Assembly (NCBI GenBank): GCA_018821685.1
Contig: JAHJLO010000077.1
Span: forward strand, 1-10,829
Reading direction: 5' to 3'
DNA: 10,829 nucleotides
Source: Patescibacteria group bacterium
Lineage (GTDB): Bacteria; Patescibacteriota; Minisyncoccia; Phycocordibacterales; UBA12079
Shown here: positions 6,111-10,829 of the stretch, in pieces
Position numbering within the stretch: the stretch's first letter is position 1
How the letters are laid out: every line of letters starts with the position of its first letter
Program-made: the position numbers and the translations under genes
The notes under the pieces: model-generated
Told to the model about the DNA's origin: nothing
Databases searched by the model: none
Seen by the model: only the letters and a program-made list of their open reading frames with translations

Positions 6111-6139
6111 TTGCCTAGAAGAGGATGAGGGTTTATACT
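6111..6139 (+). promoter_or_regulatory. Promoter of map, placed for a leaderless mRNA
   Basis: TTGCCT (6111-6116), 17-base spacer, TATACT (6134-6139), then only seven bases to the ATG at 6147. The predicted start point coincides with the start codon. There is no SD. Confidence 0.65.
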
Positions 6140-6146
6140 GCTATAT

Positions 6147-6911
6147 ATGATTTATACAGAAGATGAAATAGAAATATTAAGAGAAGGAGGTAAACGTCTT
6201 GCCTTTGTTCTTAACGAAGTCTCTAAAAAAGTTGTGAGTGGAGCTGTGGTTTCTGATTTAAATGAATTTGCAGAAAAACTTATTTACGACGGGGGAGATA
6301 AGCCTGCTTTTTTAAATTATAAACCGGAAGGGGCTGATTTTCCTTACCCAGCTTCTTTGTGTGTTTCTGTAAACGAAGAAATTGTTCACGGAATTTCAAA
6401 AAATAATCAGAGAATTTTAAAAGAAGGCGATATCGTCGCAATTGACCTGGGTCTTATTCATCGGGGATTCGTAACCGATATGGCCATGACCGTTGGTGTT
6501 GGAAAAATCGATAGTGAAGCTAAAAAACTTATTGAAAAGACAAAACAAGCTTTGCATGAAGGAATAAGAGTCGTTAAGCATGGGGTGACCACTGGTGACA
6601 TAGGTTTCGCAATCTCTAACTTTGCCCGACCCAGTGGCTTTGGAATTGTCGAAGATTTAGGGGGTCATGGGGTTGGAAAAAATGTTCACGAAGAACCCTT
6701 CATCCCTAATTTTGGAAGAAAAGGAACGGGGGAGAGATTAGAGAAGGGAACTGTAATAGCTCTTGAACCGATGCTTAGTGAAGGAACAAAAAAGATATAT
6801 TTAGATGATGACGGCTATACTTTTAAAACAGCCGATGGAGGTAGAAGTGCTCACTTTGAACACACTATAGTTATTACAACAAACGGAGCAGAAATTTTAA
6901 CTAAATTATAA
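6147..6911 (+). CDS. map: Methionine aminopeptidase, type I
   Basis: The product is 254 residues, the normal size of type Ia enzymes. It removes the initiator methionine from new proteins in the cytoplasm, using a two-metal centre. All five metal ligands are visible: D100 (VAIDLGL), D111 (FVTDMAMT), H174 (GGHGVG), E207 (ALEPML) and E238 (HFEHT). The substrate-contact histidines H81 (VHGIS) and H181 (NVHEEP) are also present. There is no N-terminal zinc-finger extension and no type II insert. It is flanked by the adk terminator and by a methyltransferase gene with its own -10, so it is probably a one-gene unit. The first ATG is supported by the leaderless promoter. Its neighbours secY and adk are the classical spc-alpha context, but infA and rpmJ do not follow. 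Confidence 0.96.
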   Translation: MIYTEDEIEILREGGKRLAFVLNEVSKKVVSGAVVSDLNEFAEKLIYDGGDKPAFLNYKPEGADFPYPASLCVSVNEEIVHGISKNNQRILKEGDIVAIDLGLIHRGFVTDMAMTVGVGKIDSEAKKLIEKTKQALHEGIRVVKHGVTTGDIGFAISNFARPSGFGIVEDLGGHGVGKNVHEEPFIPNFGRKGTGERLEKGTVIALEPMLSEGTKKIYLDDDGYTFKTADGGRSAHFEHTIVITTNGAEILTKL

Positions 6912-6935
6912 ATTCATTATACTTACTTAAAAAAG

Positions 6936-6961
6936 TTGACTGTCCGATAACCGGCTATAAT
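6936..6961 (+). promoter_or_regulatory. Candidate promoter of the methyltransferase gene, leaderless position
   Basis: TTGACT (6936-6941) and a perfect TATAAT (6956-6961) are present, but their spacing of 14 bases is short. Four bases separate the -10 from the ATG at 6966. An alternative TATACT at 6918-6923 would give a leader of about 35 bases but has no good -35. Confidence 0.45.
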
Positions 6962-6965
6962 TTGT

Positions 6966-7646
6966 ATGCAAGAAAACATCTGGGAAAAAGAATATAAAAA
7001 ACCAAAATTAGTGACAGGTCATGATAAGCCTCAGGCTTTTTTTGTTAAGTTTATTAAATATTTGAGAAAAGAAAAGAATATTAAATCCAAAGGTTTAAAC
7101 GTGCTTGATTTGGGTTCTGGGACAGGTAGAAATACTATTTATTTAGCTCAAAATGGCGCTCAGGTGGTTGGGATGGAGATTTCTGATACTGCGATTACTT
7201 TAGCTCAAAAAAGGACTAGACACTTAGAACTTGATATTAAATATCTAAAACAAAGTATCGGCTCAACCTATCCTTTTGGGGATAATGAATTTGATTTAAT
7301 TATTGATGTAACGTCTTCCAATTCACTTGATGAAAAAGAAAGAGAAGTTTATTTAGATGAGGTTCATCGTGTTCTAAAAAAAGACGGAATATTCTTTGTA
7401 AGAGCTTTGTGTAAAGATGGAGATAAAAACGCAAAATTTTTATTAAAAAATAATCCAGGCGAAGAAAAAGATACCTATATAATGCCGGGGACTGAGTTAC
7501 AAGAAAGAGTTTTTTCAGAAGAAGATTTTAGAGAAACCTATTCTAAATATTTTAATATTTTAAAATTAGAAAAAACCGAATCTTATTCAAAGGTGGGGGG
7601 CCGTGTTTATAAGAGAAGATTTTGGTTGGCGGTTATGGGGAAATAA
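6966..7646 (+). CDS. Class I SAM-dependent methyltransferase, substrate unknown
   Basis: The product is 226 residues. The Rossmann-fold SAM site is clear. Motif I is VLDLGSGTGRNT (46-57). The acidic residue closing strand 2 is E71 (VVGMEIS). A motif II-like FDLIIDVTSSNSL (109-121) follows, and then YLDEVHRVLKKDGIFFV (129-145), typical of the Methyltransf_11/25 group. The N-terminal 40 residues (MQENIWEKEYKKPKLV) resemble small-molecule methyltransferases of the TehB/UbiE sort. The last 60 residues are a family-specific cap with basic residues near the end (VYKRRFWLAVMGK). No RNA-binding domain is attached, so I cannot tell whether the target is a metabolite, an RNA or a protein. It begins 54 bases after map and is convergent with a small minus-strand gene. 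Confidence 0.85.
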   Translation: MQENIWEKEYKKPKLVTGHDKPQAFFVKFIKYLRKEKNIKSKGLNVLDLGSGTGRNTIYLAQNGAQVVGMEISDTAITLAQKRTRHLELDIKYLKQSIGSTYPFGDNEFDLIIDVTSSNSLDEKEREVYLDEVHRVLKKDGIFFVRALCKDGDKNAKFLLKNNPGEEKDTYIMPGTELQERVFSEEDFRETYSKYFNILKLEKTESYSKVGGRVYKRRFWLAVMGK

Positions 7647-7651
7647 AATTA

Positions 7652-7675
7652 CCCGAAGTCGGTTAGGACTTCGGG
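7652..7675 (-). terminator. Hairpin terminator, oriented for the small minus-strand ORF
   Basis: CCCGAAGTC (7652-7660) pairs with GACTTCGGG (7667-7675) around GGTTAG. The T-rich tail (TAATTTTATTT) is only on the minus-strand side. The plus-strand side continues CAATCAAACC, without a T-run. This suggests that it mainly ends a minus-strand transcript coming from 7855, though it may also slow read-through from the methyltransferase gene. Confidence 0.65.
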
Positions 7676-7696
7676 CAATCAAACCTCGAATCTATT

Positions 7697-7855
7697 TTAC
7701 TCTTTCTTTTCAACTCCCGCTACTGTTGTTTTAGGTTTAGTTTTTTCTGATGGGATTTCTTTGCCTGGAGGAACATCAAACTCCCTAAATCCATCTAAGG
7801 ACTTGTGAGGTTCCATTCTAATAGCTTTGTTGAATTCTTTTTTTGAACAGGGCAT
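7697..7855 (-). CDS. Small protein of 52 residues, function unknown
   Basis: The ORF has ATG at 7855-7853 and TAA at 7699-7697. The product is hydrophilic: MPCSKKEFNKAIRMEPHKS, then DGFREFDVPPGKEIP, then a Lys/Thr-rich tail ending VAGVEKKE. It has no membrane segment and no recognised domain. Evidence for a real gene is mainly the surrounding signals. GGAGAGGA (gene orientation) lies five bases before the ATG. A TTGAAT-17-TATTCT promoter pair lies upstream. A hairpin with its T-tail on this strand lies 21 bases after the stop. The plus strand here has no competing gene. A 52-codon ORF can occur by chance in AT-rich DNA, so the coding call is moderate. Confidence 0.55.
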   Translation of the reverse strand: MPCSKKEFNKAIRMEPHKSLDGFREFDVPPGKEIPSEKTKPKTTVAGVEKKE

Positions 7856-7860
7856 GTAGT

Positions 7861-7868
7861 TCCTCTCC
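7861..7868 (-). promoter_or_regulatory. Shine-Dalgarno site of the 52-residue ORF
   Basis: In gene orientation GGAGAGGA, five bases before the ATG. It is one of very few SD-like sites in the window and is the main support for this start. Confidence 0.5.
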
Positions 7869-7909
7869 GCTTATTTTTTTGGGATGTTTCCGGGAATGTT
7901 TCTAAAGGA

Positions 7910-7938
7910 AGAATACCCTAATGTAGGGATAAATTCAA
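7910..7938 (-). promoter_or_regulatory. Candidate promoter of the 52-residue ORF
   Basis: In gene orientation TTGAAT (7938-7933), exactly 17 bases, TATTCT (7915-7910); each hexamer matches the consensus at four of six positions. It lies about 55 bases before the ATG, divergent from ndk. Confidence 0.35.
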
Positions 7939-8022
7939 GTCACCGATTGGTTTTTGGGGTTTGGTTATGTTAATATTGTTTGTATTAAAAATACAGTAAA
8001 TTATTAGTTTAAATATAAAATT

Positions 8023-8628
8023 ATGGAACATTTAAGTAAAGAAAGAACTCTCGTCATTGTAAAACCAGATGGTGTTCAGAGGTCTTTGGTTGGAGAAATT
8101 ATTAAGCGTTATGAAAGAATGGGGCTTAAATTGGTTGCAATGAAAATGGCAGCGCCGAGTGCTGAACAAATTGAAAAGCACTATACTCTTGATCCTGAAT
8201 GGATGAGGATTACTGGGGAAAAAACTATCGAAAGTTATAAGAAAAAAGGTCAACAACCACCCTCAGAAGATCCTTTGGAAATCACAGCTGTGATTTTAGA
8301 AACTCTTAAAAAATATATGACCAGTGGTCCTGTTGTAGCTATGGTTTGGCAAGGAGCCCATGCTGTTAAGATCTCAAGAAAAATTGTTGGAGGAACAGAA
8401 CCTCTTACATCCGATGTTGGAACAATTAGAGGGGATTTTGTTTTGGATTCTTATCAAATGGCGGATACTGATGGAAGAGCTGTTAGAAATCTTATTCACG
8501 CATCAGGTTCTCCTGAAGAAGCAGAAAATGAAATTAAACATTGGTTTGATGAAAATGAATTGATTAATTACAGACTTGTTCAGGAACAAATTATGTATGA
8601 TGTTAATTTAGATGGAATTTTTGAATAA
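8023..8628 (+). CDS. ndk: Nucleoside diphosphate kinase, long form with internal insert
   Basis: The product is 201 residues against about 140-150 for common Ndk. The enzyme passes phosphate from ATP to other NDPs through a phospho-histidine and keeps NTP and dNTP pools balanced. Active-site residues are present: K14 (VKPDGVQR), R119 (SRKIVGG), R136 (GTIRGDF), N156 and the catalytic H159 (NLIHASGS). The usual HGSDS box reads HASGS. An insert of roughly 30 residues lies between EKHY (51-54) and YMTSGPVV (98-105), and there is a C-terminal tail of about 20 residues (180-201). I have seen long Ndk of this sort (DPEW...GEKT...) in Patescibacteria, so this is probably a lineage trait. The upstream region has no SD and no convincing -35; AAATATAAAATT precedes the ATG. 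It ends in a strong terminator. Confidence 0.94.
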   Translation: MEHLSKERTLVIVKPDGVQRSLVGEIIKRYERMGLKLVAMKMAAPSAEQIEKHYTLDPEWMRITGEKTIESYKKKGQQPPSEDPLEITAVILETLKKYMTSGPVVAMVWQGAHAVKISRKIVGGTEPLTSDVGTIRGDFVLDSYQMADTDGRAVRNLIHASGSPEEAENEIKHWFDENELINYRLVQEQIMYDVNLDGIFE

Positions 8629-8649
8629 TTTTTAAATTCTGGGTTGCTT

Positions 8650-8718
8650 AGAAAATAGACAAAAAATAAAGGTTCCGACGGCTTTGCCGTCGGAACCTTT
8701 ATTTTTTGTCTATTTTCT
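8650..8718 (+). terminator. Terminator after ndk: 33-bp perfect stem
   Basis: Bases 8650-8682 are perfectly complementary to 8686-8718 with a TTT loop (8683-8685). The GC-rich tip (GGTTCCGACGGC) sits on an A-run/T-run base (CCTTTATTTTTTG). Outer arms GGTT (8642-8645) and CTT (8647-8649) can pair with AACC (8725-8728) and AAG (8722-8724). It has the same size and layout as the hairpin after secY, but a different sequence. Confidence 0.9.
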
Positions 8719-8793
8719 CTCAAGAACCGTAGTCTATTTTCTGGTTGTGAAGAGTCTGTAAATTACAAAACATTCGCATAAAAATTTCAAGTA

Positions 8794-8820
8794 TTGTGGA
8801 AAACTTTGGGGGTGTATAAT
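8794..8820 (+). promoter_or_regulatory. Promoter of the candidate small RNA
   Basis: A perfect TATAAT (8815-8820) lies in otherwise gene-free DNA. A weak TTGTGG (8794-8799) is 15 bases upstream. The expected start point is near 8827, exactly where the long paired structure begins. Confidence 0.5.
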
Positions 8821-8826
8821 GTAGGT

Positions 8827-9005
8827 AGGATTATTTATAGTAATAAATTTATTCTACTAATTCATTGTCAGGGAGCTCGCGTGGCAATTGTGCTTTGGCT
8901 CAATTCCTAGGGTTTACCCAATTTAGCAACATGCTAGGATAATGGTGCTATGAGTAATCTGGTTAGAAAACCTCACTCCACATCGGAGGAGGTTTTCGTT
9001 GTTTT
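8827..9005 (+). ncRNA. Candidate structured small RNA of about 180 nt, family not identified
   Basis: The stretch has no ORF but has a -10 box at its 5' side and an intrinsic terminator at its 3' side. By hand folding, 8828-8842 pairs with 8946-8960 over 15 consecutive positions, four of them G-U. TCATTGTC (8862-8869) pairs with GATAATGG (8938-8945), stacking directly on the first helix with a 19-base bulge on one side only. Further in, GCGTG (8879-8883) pairs with CATGC (8930-8934), GCT (8892-8894) with AGC (8925-8927) and TTGG (8895-8898) with CCAA (8918-8921). The whole makes a rod with bulges, like 6S RNA in size and outline. It could instead be a leader or riboswitch for the membrane-protein gene at 9029, but that gene has its own -10 after the terminator. 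No tRNA, SRP, tmRNA or RNase P motif was seen. Confidence 0.5.
8966..8997 (+). terminator. Terminator of the candidate small RNA
   Basis: GAAAACCTC (8966-8974) and CTCC (8976-8979) pair with GGAG (8985-8988) and GAGGTTTTC (8989-8997), with one bulged A and an ACATC loop. The tail GTTGTTTTT follows. GGTT (8961-8964) could alternatively pair with AACC (8969-8972), part of the 5' arm, which would weaken the terminator. Confidence 0.8.
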
Positions 9006-9012
9006 TATAATG

Positions 9013-9018
9013 TATAAT
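9013..9018 (+). promoter_or_regulatory. -10 box of the membrane-protein gene
   Basis: A perfect TATAAT, ten bases before the ATG at 9029 and just downstream of the small-RNA terminator. The -35 region overlaps the terminator stem and is poor. If used, the mRNA leader would be only about 3-4 bases. Confidence 0.45.
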
Positions 9019-9028
9019 AGTTTAGGTA

Positions 9029-9508
9029 ATGGGAAATAATTTATTTATCAAAGAAACAAATCAGGATGATTTCAAAGAACTCAACAAGGAGGGGATTTTA
9101 AAGATGAAAACTAAGGTTTTTAACCAAAAGAAAATCTCTTTCATTTTTATATTTATATTAGTTTTATCTATCGCCATCTTAAATACTATTGGGAATGAAT
9201 TATTTTTATATTGGAAACTTTGGTGGTTTGATATTATTATGCATTTTTTAGGTGGTTTATGGGTGGGGATGTCAGCTTTGTGGATTTATTATTTTTCTGG
9301 TTTTTTTGGTAATCTTAGGAAAGACCCACCTTTTATTTTCTTGCTCTCTTTTTTATCGGTTTTAGCTATTGGTTTGGGTTGGGAAGTTTTTGAATTTCTA
9401 ATTGAAATTGATTTTTCGAATCATTATGTTTCAGATACAGCCCTTGATTTAATAATGGATATTGTAGGTGGAATAATAGCATCGATAATGTTTTTAAGAG
9501 TAAAATAA
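9029..9508 (+). CDS. Four-helix membrane protein, VanZ/YjdF (DUF2238)-like
   Basis: The product is 159 residues from the first ATG. Hydrophobic segments lie at about 36-55, 68-92, 101-124 and 140-156. Charged residues within or beside the helices form a pattern: WWFDIIMHFLGG (65-76, with D68 and H72), GWEVFEFLIEID (117-128, with E119 and E122) and DTALDLIMDIVGG (136-148, with D136, D140 and D144). This D/H, WE and DT-x2-D-x3-D pattern resembles the YjdF/DUF2238 and VanZ-like inner-membrane families, whose biochemical role is mostly unknown. The start is uncertain. The ATG at 9029 fits the nearby TATAAT, but a second in-frame ATG at 9104 (Met26) follows a strong AAGGAGG and would give a 134-residue protein that begins just before the first helix. 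The next gene starts 10 bases after the stop, so the two are likely one transcript. Confidence 0.7.
   Translation: MGNNLFIKETNQDDFKELNKEGILKMKTKVFNQKKISFIFIFILVLSIAILNTIGNELFLYWKLWWFDIIMHFLGGLWVGMSALWIYYFSGFFGNLRKDPPFIFLLSFLSVLAIGLGWEVFEFLIEIDFSNHYVSDTALDLIMDIVGGIIASIMFLRVK
9086..9094 (+). promoter_or_regulatory. Strong Shine-Dalgarno-like site inside the start of the membrane-protein gene
   Basis: AAGGAGGGG lies 9-11 bases before the in-frame ATG at 9104. It is the best SD match in the window and supports a start at Met26. It could also be chance coding sequence (Lys-Glu-Gly). Confidence 0.4.
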
Positions 9509-9518
9509 AATATACAAT

Positions 9519-10829
9519 ATGGAGAAATTTAAGTTAACATTTTATGAAGGAGGAAATTCCGTGACGGGGGTTAATTTTCTTATGGAGGGTTTGAGTAAAA
9601 AAATATTAGTTGATGCAGGGCTTCCTTCGAAGTGTGTGTCTGACGATTTTGCGTTAGGGGAAGCTTTCCCTTATAACCCCGAAGAAATTGATTTTCTATT
9701 TGTTAGCCATTATGATCTGGCTCATACTGGAAAAATTCCGAGATTAGTTAAAGAAGGTTTTAAGGGAGTTATTTATTCCACAGCTGAAACGAAGTTCATT
9801 TCAGAGCTTTTATTTAGAGATTGTTTAGAGGAATCGATTAAAAAAGAAGAATCTGTTTTTTGTGAATCTGATATTAAAAAGACTATGGAAGTCTGGAAAA
9901 CTATTTCCTATGGAGATGTTATTGATTTAGGAGACAATTTATCTGTTGGTATGTATGACGCCGGTCATATATTAGGTTCTTCTTTTTTTAATTTTGATCA
10001 CAATGGAAAAAATATTCTTTTTGCAAATGCCATCGGAGGAAAATTTGTTGCAGATTTAAGTGGAATTCCAACTGATAAAAAAATTGACTATCTTGTTATG
10101 GAGAGTATCTATGGTAATAAAGCCCACGAGCTGATTGAGGGAAGAAAAGAGTTTTTGGAGGATATTATTGAAGGTACCATCAATCAACATGGTTCTATTC
10201 TAATCCCAGTTTCTTCTGTGGATAAGATTTTTGTGGTCCTTCGGGATATAAATAAACTATTGGAAAGTGGTAAAATTCCGAAAACACCTATTTTTATTAA
10301 TTCCCCTATTGCCTCCGAAGTTGTTAGTGTCTATAGCCAGCTATTTAAATGTGTTAAAGAGGATTGTGACACTCTGGGTGATTTCCTTAAGCATTTTAAT
10401 AATTTAAAATTTATTACTGAAGAGAATAAACTTGAAGAAATTGATAAGATAGAGAGTAAAATTGTAATTAGCGGAATTGGAATGTCTGGAAAGAAAATGC
10501 TCGAAAATCAGATTAAAAAATATATTGTAGACCCCAATAGCGCTATTATTTTTCCAGATTATCAAATCTCAGGTAGTTTAGGAAGTTTGATACAAGAAGG
10601 AGGAGATTCTGTTAAAATTGGAAATGAAAATTTTAAAATAAGAGCTCGTGTTGAAAGTATTGATGGTTATTCTTCTCATGCTGATTATAATATTTTATTC
10701 AAATTTGTAGATAGTTTAAAATATGATCTTAAAAAAGTTTTTGTCACAATAGGGGAACCCGAATCGACATCTTTTTTTGCGAGTAAGTTAAGAGACCATT
10801 TGAGTGTTGATGCCGCAGCTGTTCTAAGA
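9519..10829 (+). CDS. Beta-CASP metallo-beta-lactamase family protein with a degenerate active site, 3' end cut by the window
   Basis: ATG at 9519, and 437 codons stay open to the window edge; relatives of the YSH1/COG1236 type have about 430-460 residues, so little is missing. Active members are zinc-dependent RNA nucleases (TTHA0252, CPSF-73, RNase J). Family landmarks are YEGGNSVTGVNF (9-20), ILVDAGL (29-35), DAGHILGSS (147-155), MESIYGN (194-200, motif A glutamate E195), a GMSGKKML segment (321-328) followed by YQISGSLGSLI, and GYSSHAD (383-389, motif B H387). The HxHxDH zinc motif reads HYDLAH (64-69): His to Asp at 66 and Asp to Ala at 68. The motif 4 Asp (SGDxG) is Ala171 (ANAIG), and the motif C His (HGE) is Ile411 (TIGE). 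The motif that usually reads PxFAVxRxQE is also lost (PVSSVDK). Fold assignment is strong; loss of nuclease activity is an inference. It lies 10 bases after the membrane-protein gene, with no SD. Confidence 0.88.
   Translation, partial: MEKFKLTFYEGGNSVTGVNFLMEGLSKKILVDAGLPSKCVSDDFALGEAFPYNPEEIDFLFVSHYDLAHTGKIPRLVKEGFKGVIYSTAETKFISELLFRDCLEESIKKEESVFCESDIKKTMEVWKTISYGDVIDLGDNLSVGMYDAGHILGSSFFNFDHNGKNILFANAIGGKFVADLSGIPTDKKIDYLVMESIYGNKAHELIEGRKEFLEDIIEGTINQHGSILIPVSSVDKIFVVLRDINKLLESGKIPKTPIFINSPIASEVVSVYSQLFKCVKEDCDTLGDFLKHFNNLKFITEENKLEEIDKIESKIVISGIGMSGKKMLENQIKKYIVDPNSAIIFPDYQISGSLGSLIQEGGDSVKIGNENFKIRARVESIDGYSSHADYNILFKFVDSLKYDLKKVFVTIGEPESTSFFASKLRDHLSVDAAAVLR

Noticed and set aside
8032..8563. 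Minus-strand 74-codon ORF and plus-strand 67-codon ORF inside ndk
   Set aside because: Both are out-of-frame shadows of a well-conserved ndk.
8795..8803. TGTGGAAAA, one mismatch from a DnaA box, as a hint of a replication origin
   Set aside because: It is a single site, with no cluster, no dnaA/dnaN nearby and no AT-rich unwinding array; chance or promoter sequence is more likely.
8871..8930. Possible tRNA or SRP RNA in the small-RNA region (GGCTCAATTCC, TCAGGG)
   Set aside because: No cloverleaf with a 7-bp acceptor stem can be drawn, and the SRP domain IV GGAAG...AGCAG pattern is missing at the right distance.
1..10829. UGA recoded as glycine or tryptophan (as in some CPR lineages)
   Set aside because: No in-frame TGA occurs in any conserved gene, and all proteins are full length with the standard code; the lack of TGA stops is compatible with AT-rich DNA.
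1..10829. CRISPR array, transposon, insertion sequence or integrase signs
   Set aside because: No direct-repeat array, transposase ORF or target-site duplication was seen; the inverted repeats are single hairpins at gene ends.

Overview
The window looks like part of the genome of a Patescibacteria (CPR) bacterium, most likely of the Parcubacteria type; this is an inference. It is AT-rich. It carries an end-of-spc ribosomal protein run (S14, S8, L6, L18, S5, L15, SecY) in which L30, usually between S5 and L15, is missing, as is known for CPR genomes. The genes are compact, most starts lack a Shine-Dalgarno (SD) sequence, and every stop is TAA or TAG. The standard bacterial code fits throughout.

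Region by region: 1-201 is the C-terminal end of a secreted or surface Ig-like repeat protein. A bidirectional hairpin terminator (291-320) separates it from an unrecognised minus-strand gene (332-934). A divergent control region (935-1234) then starts the ribosomal operon (rpsN-rpsH-rplF-rplR-rpsE-rplO-secY, 1235-5215), which closes with a 33-bp perfect hairpin. adk, map and a SAM methyltransferase follow. Each has a -10 box almost touching its ATG, so leaderless mRNAs are likely. A 52-residue minus-strand ORF (7697-7855) with its own SD, promoter and terminator signals lies before ndk. ndk encodes a long-form nucleoside diphosphate kinase and is closed by a second 33-bp perfect hairpin. The gene-free stretch 8629-9028 holds a promoter, a long imperfect rod-like fold and a strong terminator, so it probably encodes a structured small RNA of about 180 nt. 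The last two genes are a four-helix membrane protein (VanZ/YjdF-like) and, 10 bases later, a beta-CASP metallo-beta-lactamase protein that runs off the window edge.

How the genes work together: the first block makes ribosome parts and the membrane channel for nascent proteins, and map trims their initiator methionine. adk and ndk supply and balance nucleotides. The last gene belongs to the RNA-processing nuclease superfamily, but four of its seven expected metal ligands are replaced. It resembles the inactive CPSF-100 type of subunit rather than an active nuclease.

The most interesting items are the apparently dead beta-CASP protein, the structured RNA candidate at about 8827-9005, the leaderless gene starts, and the very long perfect terminator stems.
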